A stretch of 9,463 nucleotides of DNA from an uncultured bacterium. Lineage in GTDB: Bacteria > Cloacimonadota > Cloacimonadia > Cloacimonadales > Cloacimonadaceae. The first letter of the stretch is position 1, and the number at the start of each line of letters is the position of its first letter. Position numbers and translations under genes: made by a program. Positions 1 to 6,056 of the stretch are shown here, piece after piece. The stretch is taken from positions 1 to 9,463 of the forward strand of contig CALGPA010000035.1 in assembly GCA_937960795.1 (NCBI GenBank), in the 5' to 3' direction. The notes below the pieces were generated by a model that had not been told where the DNA came from, did not search any database, and was given only the letters and a program-made list of their open reading frames with translations.

Positions 1-19
1 TTAGGGTTTGCTTTTCCAT
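1..19 (-). CDS. 5' end of an unidentified divergent gene, cut by the window edge
   Basis: On the minus strand an ATG (complement of 17-19) opens a frame reading MEKQTL before the left edge. It is preceded by a good ribosome binding site, AGGAG at 30-26, six bases from the ATG, and by a promoter-like TTGACA / GATTAT pair further upstream. Those two signals are the whole case for a gene, because only six codons are visible and the family cannot be named. It is transcribed away from the xseB operon. The preceding small ORF (82-222) lies on the same strand. Confidence 0.4.
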
Positions 20-46
20 GATTAGCTCCTGTGTATTGATAGAGCC

Positions 47-74
47 ATAATCATAGATCTAACTAATTTGTCAA
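47..74 (-). promoter_or_regulatory. Putative sigma-70 promoter for the divergent left-edge gene
   Basis: On the minus strand a consensus -35 box TTGACA (74-69) is followed after 16 bases by GATTAT (52-47), which matches the -10 consensus TATAAT at four of six positions. Transcription would begin near position 40, about 20 bases before the start codon at 19. The -35 box begins directly after the inverted-repeat core shared with the right end of the window, whose last visible bases (TTGA) are the start of the same box. Confidence 0.45.
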
Positions 75-122
75 GAATTATTTAGATAAACTTATTGTCC
101 ATTTTTACGTGCAATGGTCTTT
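71..122. repeat. Left copy of a 52-base inverted repeat (partner at 9412-9463)
   Basis: The reverse complement of this segment is found at the right edge with 51 of 52 bases identical; the single difference pairs position 94 with 9440. It contains the last 13 codons of the 82-222 small ORF plus the first bases of the following promoter. On the operon side the match stops after position 122. On the outer side the right copy is cut by the window edge, so the true repeat may be longer. Confidence 0.9.
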
Positions 123-222
123 TCTTTCTCTTTGGTTGAGTCATGATCTTCTCCTTGTTCTTTAGTTTTTGTTCAAAACCATCAAAACAATGAGTGGGAT
201 CCGGCTCAACCTTTTTCTTCAT
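82..222 (-). CDS. Small basic ORF of 46 codons, function unknown
   Basis: On the minus strand an ATG at 222 opens a frame of 46 codons ending in TAA at 84-82. An in-frame stop lies 18 bases upstream, so no longer start exists. GGAG sits eight bases before the first ATG. An internal ATG at 144 has an even better site (AAGGAG, six bases away) and would give a 20-residue peptide beginning MTQPKRKKRPLH. The predicted protein is strongly basic (a KRKKR cluster), with no signal peptide or membrane segment. I do not recognise it. The 3' part is repeated, inverted, at 9412-9463, which suggests it belongs to a multi-copy element. It could also be a spurious ORF or the eroded end of a larger gene. Confidence 0.4.
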   Translation of the reverse strand: MKKKVEPDPTHCFDGFEQKLKNKEKIMTQPKRKKRPLHVKMDNKFI

Positions 223-456
223 CTGGCTGACTCCAATTTACACCAACCTTTGAGACACTACCGAATCAAGAGAATAAACCCGTAATGATATATGCAATAT
301 ACAAATACGGATTACGTATGGAAGCAATTGGATTCTTGGATATGTATATGTTTTGGCATTTGCAATTTTCGGTGAGCGGATTTGCAATTTTCGGTGACTC
401 TTTATACTTCGCTTGTTTTTGTATTGGTCATGATCTTGCGGATCTGCCTTTTTTGA
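223..456. other. AT-rich intergenic stretch without a convincing gene
   Basis: This segment separates the minus-strand small ORF from the operon promoter. It holds a tandem pair of 18-base repeats (358-397) and a short dyad ATACG / CGTAT with five bases between its arms (305-319). An open frame of 76 codons beginning at 285 runs through it into xseB, but it has no ribosome binding site, crosses the promoter and resembles no family. I do not annotate it as a gene. Confidence 0.6.
358..397. repeat. Two 18-base direct repeats with 22-base period, possible insertion-sequence end
   Basis: The sequence ATTTGCAATTTTCGGTGA occurs exactly at 358-375 and again at 380-397, separated by four bases. Short multiple direct repeats near the tips are known from IS21-family elements, and the motif has that look. 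No transposase gene or second end is visible. It may be a solitary remnant, or binding sites for a regulator upstream of the operon promoter. The repeat itself is certain; its origin is inference. Confidence 0.75.
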
Positions 457-484
457 TTGACAGAATAGCTCATATCTCTATAAT
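457..484 (+). promoter_or_regulatory. Strong sigma-70-type promoter of the xseB operon
   Basis: TTGACA (457-462) and TATAAT (479-484) both match the vegetative consensus at six of six positions and are 16 bases apart. Transcription would start near 490-492, leaving a leader of only about 20 bases. The leader carries GGGAG (501-505), six bases before the xseB ATG at 512. No equally good promoter was noticed further along, so this may drive all eleven genes. Confidence 0.85.
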
Positions 485-511
485 AGGAGAAAAGCAAACC
501 GGGAGAATTGC

Positions 512-739
512 ATGAAAGACAAAAAAGTGGAAGAACTTAGTTTTGATGATGCTTTGACCGCTCTGGAAGAGACGGTGGAAGAACTCTCAAACACCTCAAC
601 GAAGCTGGAAGAATTGGTCGAGCTTTATGAAAGAGGAGCGCAATATCTTACGCTTTGCCGAAACAAGCTCAAAGCGGTGGAGGCCAAGATCCAGATTCTC
701 AGTGAGCAAATCCCCGAAAAACAAGCAGGAGATGAATGA
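512..739 (+). CDS. xseB: Exodeoxyribonuclease VII small subunit
   Basis: This 75-residue protein has the size and pattern of XseB, the small subunit that assembles in several copies on the large subunit XseA to form exonuclease VII, which degrades single-stranded DNA in repair. The family core is visible: SFDDALTALEETVEEL (10-25), a short linker, then LEELVELYERGAQYLTLCRNKL (32-53) and a final helix VEAKIQIL. The whole protein is predicted to be helical and acidic. The start at 512 is supported by GGGAG six bases upstream and by the promoter just before it. The large-subunit gene xseA, often directly upstream, is not in the window. The stop overlaps the ispA start by four bases (ATGA), so the two are likely translationally coupled, an order (xseB then ispA) shared with many bacteria including E. 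coli. Confidence 0.92.
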   Translation: MKDKKVEELSFDDALTALEETVEELSNTSTKLEELVELYERGAQYLTLCRNKLKAVEAKIQILSEQIPEKQAGDE

Positions 740-1629
740 TGGATGCAAGCGTGTTGTTAAAAAAGGATATGAAAGAAAAGCAGGAATTGGTCAATATCAT
801 CCTTGATCGCTACCTTCCCCGCAAAGATGAGTATCCCAAAGAGATACACAAAGCGCTGCGCTACAGTACCTTTGCCGGCGGCAAGAGAATGCGCCCCTAT
901 CTCACGCTTTTGGCATATCAGTTGTACAAAGAACGTCTGGATCCCATCACTCCGGTAGCAGCGGCGATTGAGATGGTGCACACCTTTTCATTGGTGCATG
1001 ATGATCTGCCGGATATAGATGATGACGACTATCGTCGCGGCAAGAAGTCTTGCCACACGGTTTTTGGAGACGGAGTCGCGCTTTTGGCGGGGGATTCTCT
1101 TTTGATCAATGCCTTTGAGCTGATCACCTATGCCGAGATCAGCGACAGTCTCAAGGTGCAGTTTGTGCGAGAGCTTGCCCAAGAATCCGGCATCAAAGGG
1201 CTCATTGCCGGACAGATGGTGGACATTGATTCCGAAGGCAAGAAAGTGGACAAGAAGACCCTGAACTTTATTCATACAAATAAAACCGCGCGCTTGATCA
1301 ACCTGAGCCTGCGGTTTGGCGCTCTCGGAGCCAAAGCTCCTGCCAAGGAACTTGCAGTGATCGAAGATTATGGCAACAAGATCGGCATGGTCTTCCAGAT
1401 CGTGGATGATCTTTTGGACATCGAAGGCTCTCAAGCGAAGATGGGCAAGACCTTGGGCAAAGATGAGATCCAGGGCAAAGCGACCTTCCCGTCTGTCTAT
1501 GGCATAGAAAAGAGCCGGCAGATGGCTGAAGATCTGACAGAACAAGCCAAAGCCAGCATCTCCACTTTGGGAGAGCGCAGCCTAAAGCTCTGCATCTTGG
1601 CAGATTATCTCTTAAACCGCAAATCATGA
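736..1629 (+). CDS. ispA: Polyprenyl synthetase, farnesyl (or geranylgeranyl) diphosphate synthase
   Basis: This cytoplasmic enzyme would condense isopentenyl diphosphate with allylic diphosphates to make the C15 or C20 precursor of undecaprenyl phosphate and quinones. The 297 residues show the family landmarks in order: GGKRMRP (48-54) for substrate binding, the first Asp-rich motif DDLPDIDDDDYRRG (89-102) with the two-residue insertion seen in bacterial type II FPP synthases, GLIAGQMVD (155-163), and the second Asp-rich motif DDLLD (224-228). Phe84 sits five residues before the first Asp, where E. coli IspA has Tyr. That favours a short-chain product, but FPP and GGPP cannot be told apart by eye. 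Two adjacent ATGs (736, 739) are possible; AGGAG at 727-731 is better spaced for the second. The gene overlaps xseB and dut by four bases each. Confidence 0.93.
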   Translation: MMDASVLLKKDMKEKQELVNIILDRYLPRKDEYPKEIHKALRYSTFAGGKRMRPYLTLLAYQLYKERLDPITPVAAAIEMVHTFSLVHDDLPDIDDDDYRRGKKSCHTVFGDGVALLAGDSLLINAFELITYAEISDSLKVQFVRELAQESGIKGLIAGQMVDIDSEGKKVDKKTLNFIHTNKTARLINLSLRFGALGAKAPAKELAVIEDYGNKIGMVFQIVDDLLDIEGSQAKMGKTLGKDEIQGKATFPSVYGIEKSRQMAEDLTEQAKASISTLGERSLKLCILADYLLNRKS

Positions 1630-2060
1630 AGATCTCATACAGGCTTCTTTCCCCGGGTGCTCAAGCGCCCAAGCGGATGAGTGATGGTGCTGCCGGTTAC
1701 GATCTCTTTGCCGTCTTGGATGAAAAGCTGCTGTTGCGCCCCGGCCATCGTCATGCAGTGCCGACCGGGATTGCTATCTCGCTTCCCCGTGGCTATGAAG
1801 CTCAGATCCGCCCCCGCAGCGGCTTGGCAATCAAATATGGCCTTGCTGTCCTAAACAGCCCCGGCACCATTGATAGTGACTATCGGGGGGAGATCAAGGT
1901 CATCCTGATCAATCTCGGGCACGAGGACGTAGCGATCGAGCATGGCATGCGCATTGCCCAGATGGTCATATCAATTGCCGAAGAAGCGGAGTTTTCTCTG
2001 GTGGAAGCTCTGGATGATACAAAGCGTAGTGAAGGTGGTTTTGGCCACAGCGGAGAGTAA
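1626..2060 (+). CDS. dut: dUTP diphosphatase (dUTPase)
   Basis: Trimeric dUTPase hydrolyses dUTP to dUMP and pyrophosphate, keeping uracil out of DNA and feeding thymidylate synthesis. All five signature motifs are present in 144 residues, the normal length: motif 1 GAAGYDLFA (21-29), PTGIAI (46-51) followed by motif 2 RPRSGLA (62-68), motif 3 around GTIDSDYRGEI (80-90) with the catalytic Asp83, motif 4 GMRIAQMVI (107-115), and the C-terminal Gly-rich arm RSEGGFGHSGE (134-144) that closes over the active site. The arm ends almost at the stop codon, so the gene is complete. It starts inside the ispA stop (ATGA overlap). Together with xseB it gives the first part of the operon a DNA-maintenance flavour, though ispA lies between them. 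Confidence 0.95.
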   Translation: MKISYRLLSPGAQAPKRMSDGAAGYDLFAVLDEKLLLRPGHRHAVPTGIAISLPRGYEAQIRPRSGLAIKYGLAVLNSPGTIDSDYRGEIKVILINLGHEDVAIEHGMRIAQMVISIAEEAEFSLVEALDDTKRSEGGFGHSGE

Positions 2061-2075
2061 ACAGGACAAAGGATT

Positions 2076-2978
2076 ATGAAAGATATCATTGAAAAGATAA
2101 AGACTCTAAAACAAGAGAAGAATGCCCTGATCCTAGCCCACAATTATCAGGCTATCGAGATTCAGGAATTGGCAGATTATCGGGGAGATTCGCTGCAGCT
2201 GGCGATGCTCTCCAAAGAAGTAGAGACAGATCTGATCGTGTTTTGTGGGGTTCGCTTCATGGCAGAAACTGCGGCGATCTTAAACCCCTCTGCCAGAGTC
2301 CTGCTCCCGGTCTTGGATGCGGGATGTCCGATGGCAGACATGATCTCGGGCGAGCAATTGCGTGAGTTTAAGGCGGAGCATCCCGGAAGCGTAGTCGTAT
2401 GCTATGTAAACAGCACCGTGGAAGTCAAAGCAGAGAGCGACATCTGCTGCACTTCTTCAAATGCAGTAAAAGTGCTCCAGTCCATTGATCAGGACAAGAC
2501 CATCCTCTTTGTCCCGGATCGGAACTTGGGCAGCTGGGCAGCGGGTGAAAGCGGACGCAATGTGATCACTTGGAATGGCTATTGCCCGACCCATCAATGG
2601 GGCTTTTCCACGGCAGACATCAGCAAGATGCGTCGGCTACATCCTTCGCACAAGCTTCTGGCGCATCCCGAGTGTGATCCCGCCATCATAGAGCAGGCGG
2701 ATTTTGTGATGAGCACAGGCGGCATGATGCGCTATGCCAAGGAATCCGACAATATGATCATCGCCACCGAAAATGGCATGACAGATTATCTTCAGCATCT
2801 CTACCCCCAAAAGAGCATCATCTCACTTTCTCCCAAAGCCGTGTGCCAGAACATGAAAAAGACCCATCTGCAAGATGTACTAAATGCTTTGGAAGAGGAA
2901 TCTCACCACATCGTCGTTGATGAAGAGATTGCCGCAAAAGCCAAAAGAAGCATCGACAGAATGTTGGAGCTTTCCTGA
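2076..2978 (+). CDS. nadA: Quinolinate synthase A
   Basis: NadA condenses iminoaspartate with dihydroxyacetone phosphate to give quinolinate, the pyridine precursor of NAD, using an oxygen-sensitive [4Fe-4S] cluster. The 300-residue length matches the compact NadA form. Visible landmarks are LAHNYQ (20-25), GDSLQLA (37-43), VFCGVRFMAETA (55-66), a second repeat-like STVEVKAESDICCTSSNA (113-130), PDRNLG (147-152), GYCPTHQ (168-174), HPEC (197-200) and STGGMM (213-218). The three cluster ligands by comparison with Thermotoga NadA should be Cys84, Cys170 and Cys257, all present. The cytoplasmic partners NadB (or an aspartate dehydrogenase) and NadC are not in the window. The gene begins 15 bases after dut, with AGGACAAAGG as a purine-rich ribosome binding region. 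Confidence 0.96.
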   Translation: MKDIIEKIKTLKQEKNALILAHNYQAIEIQELADYRGDSLQLAMLSKEVETDLIVFCGVRFMAETAAILNPSARVLLPVLDAGCPMADMISGEQLREFKAEHPGSVVVCYVNSTVEVKAESDICCTSSNAVKVLQSIDQDKTILFVPDRNLGSWAAGESGRNVITWNGYCPTHQWGFSTADISKMRRLHPSHKLLAHPECDPAIIEQADFVMSTGGMMRYAKESDNMIIATENGMTDYLQHLYPQKSIISLSPKAVCQNMKKTHLQDVLNALEEESHHIVVDEEIAAKAKRSIDRMLELS

Positions 2979-2989
2979 CGGAATGCCCG

Positions 2990-3604
2990 TTGCGCCTCAA
3001 AGAAGTGATCTTGCCCCATGCGGGCATGAAGATCCATCAAGATCGTGATTCGCAGGGGGTCTCGATTGCCTCACAGTTGCTCTCAGACAGAGCTCTGGAA
3101 GCTGTCGCTGATCTGCCAATCAGGGTCATGGAGCTCGGCACGGGATGCGGGATCGTGAGCATCATGTGTGCTTTGGCGCGCCCACAATGGAAGATAAGCG
3201 CGGTTGAGATCCAGCCGGACTTGGCAGAGCTTGCTCGTCAAAACGCCAAGGCTTGTGATTTACAGATCGAGATTCTTCATAATGATCTGCGCGAGACAGA
3301 GGGCAGCTATGACCTCATCCTTTCCAATCCACCTTGGCGTAAGCTCGGCAGCGGCAAGATGAGCAGCTTCTCTTCGCGCAATCTCAGTCGTTTTGAGATG
3401 ACCTGCGACATGGACAACGTTTTGTCTGCAGTCAAACGTATGCTCGCGCCCCAAGGCATGGCGATTCTTTTGTATCCCACAGATCGGGAGGCGGATCTGC
3501 ACAGGGCAGCAGAAAAGACTTTGCTTGACATAATCGCCCAAAAGCAAGAGCTTGGCAAAAAAGCATATACTACTAGTTATCTAAAAGATAGGAAAAGAGC
3601 ATGA
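2990..3604 (+). CDS. TrmN6-like SAM-dependent methyltransferase (COG4123 type)
   Basis: A class I methyltransferase of 204 residues. The SAM-binding motif I is ELGTGCGI (48-55), the acidic residue closing strand 2 is Glu73 in AVEIQ, and the amino-methylating motif IV is NPPW (113-116). NPP(Y/W) is typical of enzymes that methylate exocyclic amines of bases. The region after it (SRFEMTCDMDNVL, 133-145) resembles the TrmN6/YfiC group, which makes m6A37 in tRNA-Val. Tyr is more usual than Trp at the fourth motif position, and the true substrate cannot be fixed from sequence. The best start appears to be TTG at 2990, 11 bases after the nadA stop; upstream no in-frame ATG fits, and the next ATG (3026) would trim the N-terminal strand that TrmN6 proteins share. 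It ends in an ATGA overlap with the next gene. Confidence 0.75.
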   Translation: MRLKEVILPHAGMKIHQDRDSQGVSIASQLLSDRALEAVADLPIRVMELGTGCGIVSIMCALARPQWKISAVEIQPDLAELARQNAKACDLQIEILHNDLRETEGSYDLILSNPPWRKLGSGKMSSFSSRNLSRFEMTCDMDNVLSAVKRMLAPQGMAILLYPTDREADLHRAAEKTLLDIIAQKQELGKKAYTTSYLKDRKRA

Positions 3605-4449
3605 AGACGAAATTTTTCCTGATCACACTACTGATCACCCTGCTTTTTGGGGCATGGGCATATCTGGCACACGATCACGGGCACAGCGTGAAGCTCCGCC
3701 AGGATGAAATAGCTGATTTGCCGATCTATGCCTATGTGGCAGATACCACTCGGGTCAGCATCATCACAGAATCTCTATCCCAAATCTCAGCCGTAGCCTC
3801 GGTGGAGCATGAAAGGGGATTCCAAGCAGCCCTGGAGCTCATCCAAAGCTATGATCTGCAGCTTAGTGACGAGATGATCGCCGACTATGATTTTGAGGAT
3901 CTCATCACCATCCATCTTGAATCCGGCTCAGCCGCTCTGGACGCAAGAGACAGGGTGCTCATGGTGCTCAGGGCACATTTGGATGATGCGGATATCGACA
4001 GCCAAGAAGCCGCATACCGGATGATAGCATCTGATCTCGATGCACTGGAGATACGGCAGCTGATCTTCAGCATCTTTGTCTCGCTTATCATGTTTCTGAT
4101 CTTCATCTTTGCTCGCCTGAGCTATGAGCTGGATGTCTTGGTGAAAAGAGTCTACAATCTTTACAATACCGTGGATATCCTGCGCCACAAAAGAAGTCTT
4201 GCCATCCATCATTGGTTGCTTTTGATCTTCCCAGTCGGCTTGACCGCTGCCGGATACTATGGTGGGGTCTATCTTCAGAAGTGGGAGGCATATGCGGCTG
4301 ATTGGAGCTTCATCCTGATGGCATCTTTGGGTCTGATCGCGACCCTCATAAACTACCTCAGCCTGCTTTCCTACGAGCGCAATGCTCTTTTGGATGCCGG
4401 CAACAATGCTGTGCAGAAAGAATCCAAAGCGGAGGAAGACAATGCGTAA
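3601..4449 (+). CDS. Divergent FtsX-like four-helix membrane protein
   Basis: The 282-residue product has the layout of FtsX: one N-terminal membrane helix (about 5-22), an external domain of about 130 residues (23-150), then three membrane helices (about 152-172, 204-224, 235-256) and a short charged tail. FtsX with the ATPase FtsE forms an ABC-like complex at the division site that activates peptidoglycan hydrolases. The external domain pattern (IYAYV at 42-46, a central acidic segment, then LITIHLES at 101-108) fits FtsX external domains. However, the cytoplasmic loop after helix 2 lacks the usual EI-x-LVGA-like stretch, so the assignment is by architecture and moderate. No ftsE lies next to it; the only ATPase in the window (7786-8553) is of the FecE type. 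The start overlaps the methyltransferase stop by four bases. Confidence 0.55.
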   Translation: MKTKFFLITLLITLLFGAWAYLAHDHGHSVKLRQDEIADLPIYAYVADTTRVSIITESLSQISAVASVEHERGFQAALELIQSYDLQLSDEMIADYDFEDLITIHLESGSAALDARDRVLMVLRAHLDDADIDSQEAAYRMIASDLDALEIRQLIFSIFVSLIMFLIFIFARLSYELDVLVKRVYNLYNTVDILRHKRSLAIHHWLLLIFPVGLTAAGYYGGVYLQKWEAYAADWSFILMASLGLIATLINYLSLLSYERNALLDAGNNAVQKESKAEEDNA

Positions 4450-5005
4450 ACACATCCCCAATATCCTCACCATGATCAGATTTATGATCGTCCCCCTTTT
4501 TGTATATTCCATCTTTGTAATGGATAGGGCATATGCGGCATACTACAGCCTGATTTTCTTTGTAGTCGCCTCCATCACCGATTACATCGATGGTACTTTG
4601 GCGCGCAGGTGGAATGTAGTCAGCGATTTTGGCAAGATCATGGATCCATTGGCAGACAAAGTCCTAGTGCTCTCTGCTCTGGCAGGATTGGTCTGGATGC
4701 CTCCATATCGGCTGAGTCCGGCGATCTTTTTCATCATTCTCATCCGTGAAGCCGGGATCACTTTCTTACGCGAAGTCTACCAACGCAAAGGAATAGTGGT
4801 AGCAGCAGACAAACTTGGCAAGCTCAAGACCGTGATGCAGATGACGGGGATCATCTTTGCCCTCGCCGCATGGGCGTATTTGCCGGAGATATCCAATGCT
4901 CTGAGGATGGGTGTCAGCATCTGGTTTTGGCTAGTGGTCGGCATCACCCTGCTCAGCGGAATCAACTATCTAAAAGCTATGTTACCCGGGAGGAAAGATG
5001 GCTAA
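4442..5005 (+). CDS. pgsA: CDP-alcohol phosphatidyltransferase, probable CDP-diacylglycerol-glycerol-3-phosphate 3-phosphatidyltransferase
   Basis: This inner-membrane enzyme would transfer a phosphatidyl group from CDP-diacylglycerol to glycerol-3-phosphate, the first step to phosphatidylglycerol and cardiolipin. The complete CDP-alcohol phosphotransferase signature is visible at residues 47-72: D47, D50-G51, A54-R55, G64, D68, D72, with exact family spacing. Several hydrophobic helices and a length of 187 residues fit PgsA; the N-terminal NILTMIRF is typical of it. A longer frame opens at 4382, but the start at 4442 is preferred because GGAGG (4431-4435) lies six bases upstream and the protein then begins at the family's usual N-terminus. 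The gene overlaps the FtsX-like gene by eight bases and the next lipoprotein gene by another eight. Related enzymes with other alcohol acceptors (for example PssA-like) are less likely given the N-terminus and size. Confidence 0.88.
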   Translation: MRKHIPNILTMIRFMIVPLFVYSIFVMDRAYAAYYSLIFFVVASITDYIDGTLARRWNVVSDFGKIMDPLADKVLVLSALAGLVWMPPYRLSPAIFFIILIREAGITFLREVYQRKGIVVAADKLGKLKTVMQMTGIIFALAAWAYLPEISNALRMGVSIWFWLVVGITLLSGINYLKAMLPGRKDG

Positions 5006-6056
5006 ATACATTGTGTTAAGCATGTTTTTGATGCTCTTGATCTTGGGCTGTGGCTCCGGCGGCAAAGAGTCGGCTCGCTACACTAGGTTCGATAGCATCA
5101 TCGATCATGGCAAGCCTTTGGCAATGGGCGATGAGCGTGATGTGTATGTCTTTGTGGACAGGGCAAATTGGCAAGCACTAAAGCCCTTTATCGAGAGCAG
5201 CATCGAGCGTGAGATAGTCCTAGTCTATCCCGAGAAGTATTTCCGAGTGATCCTCAAAAGCATCTCCGAAGTCAATGACTACCGCCAATACCGGAATCTG
5301 CTCTTTATCGGAGATCTTCAGAGCGATGGCGGCGTCTCAAACTTCATGAGGGAAAGCCTTGCCGGAGATTTCATCAGCCGTGTGGAGCAAAGCGGGGGGG
5401 ATCTCTTTGTCGCGCGAAATTTCGCCAGCCGAGATCAATTGACTATGTATCTCATGGGCAGCAATCCCCTAAACCTAGAGAGAGTTGGCGCCATCCAGAG
5501 CGACAAGATCTTTGAGCTGCTCATCACCCGATATTCCCAAAGACAGGGCTATCAGGCATATCAACAGCCGGTGATCCCAAGCTCCTTCTTTGAGCCATAT
5601 CCATTTGAGATGAAGATCCCAAACAACTACCAATTGTATTCAAACGATCGCGTGGGGAGTTTTCTTTCCTTCATCTATCGCGCTCGCATGCAAGATAGAG
5701 AGATCCCGGATAAATACATCAATATATATCATGAAGAGATGCCGGAAGACATCATCGATCATGACTGGCTGATCTCTCGGCGCCAAATGCTGGGAGAGAA
5801 GTATTTTGAAGGAGATGTCTTTGATGAAGAGGTCATCCGCAAAGAGCAAGCCCGCTTGGCAGATCATGATGTCCATCGCATCGTGGGCGCTTGGAAGAAT
5901 GAAAAGCACCTCATCGGCGGCGCCTTCCAAAGCTATGCCTTTTGGCATGACGGCAAAGCGTATATCGTGGACAATATAGTATATTTCCCGGCAGGAGATA
6001 AACTGCCCATCCTGGTGGAACTCTATGCGATATCCTCCAGCATCAAGATCAAATGA
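4998..6056 (+). CDS. DUF4837-like lipoprotein
   Basis: A predicted lipoprotein of 352 residues. A short positive N-terminus, hydrophobic stretch and lipobox ILGC put the lipidated cysteine at 18; Gly at +2 does not suggest inner-membrane retention. The mature protein starts with a Gly/Ser linker and then a mixed alpha/beta domain. The C-terminal block (297-352), with GAWKNEKHLIGGAF, a central YIVDNIVYFPAGDK and a final hydrophobic helix, and the early VFVDRANW (49-56 region), resemble the DUF4837 family of FCB-group lipoproteins of unknown role. The family match is from memory of its pattern, not a search. The ribosome site GGGAGG (4988-4993) lies four bases before the ATG. The stop overlaps the next gene, another lipoprotein, by four bases, suggesting the two are made together and may act together at the outer membrane. 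Confidence 0.72.
   Translation: MAKYIVLSMFLMLLILGCGSGGKESARYTRFDSIIDHGKPLAMGDERDVYVFVDRANWQALKPFIESSIEREIVLVYPEKYFRVILKSISEVNDYRQYRNLLFIGDLQSDGGVSNFMRESLAGDFISRVEQSGGDLFVARNFASRDQLTMYLMGSNPLNLERVGAIQSDKIFELLITRYSQRQGYQAYQQPVIPSSFFEPYPFEMKIPNNYQLYSNDRVGSFLSFIYRARMQDREIPDKYINIYHEEMPEDIIDHDWLISRRQMLGEKYFEGDVFDEEVIRKEQARLADHDVHRIVGAWKNEKHLIGGAFQSYAFWHDGKAYIVDNIVYFPAGDKLPILVELYAISSSIKIK

Noticed and set aside
1..11. Eleven-base inverted match between the left edge and the end of the nuclease gene (9207-9217)
   Set aside because: It is short and cannot be extended. It diverges at the next base and is compatible with chance, unlike the 52-base pair.
305..319. Dyad ATACG / CGTAT as a possible operator
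   Set aside because: Five-base arms are too short to be meaningful alone, and the site is about 150 bases upstream of the promoter.
285..515. 76-codon plus-strand open frame ending inside the xseB start
   Set aside because: It has no ribosome binding site, it spans the repeat pair and the consensus promoter, its composition is unlike the operon genes, and it resembles no family.
988..1545. 185-codon minus-strand frame opposite ispA, and similar long antisense frames elsewhere (3928-4512, 5640-6200)
   Set aside because: They lie opposite genes with clear family motifs, and their translations show no recognisable domain.
4382..4441. Upstream 20-codon extension of pgsA
   Set aside because: It lies wholly inside the preceding gene, adds residues foreign to PgsA N-termini, and the internal ATG at 4442 has an ideal GGAGG at the right distance.
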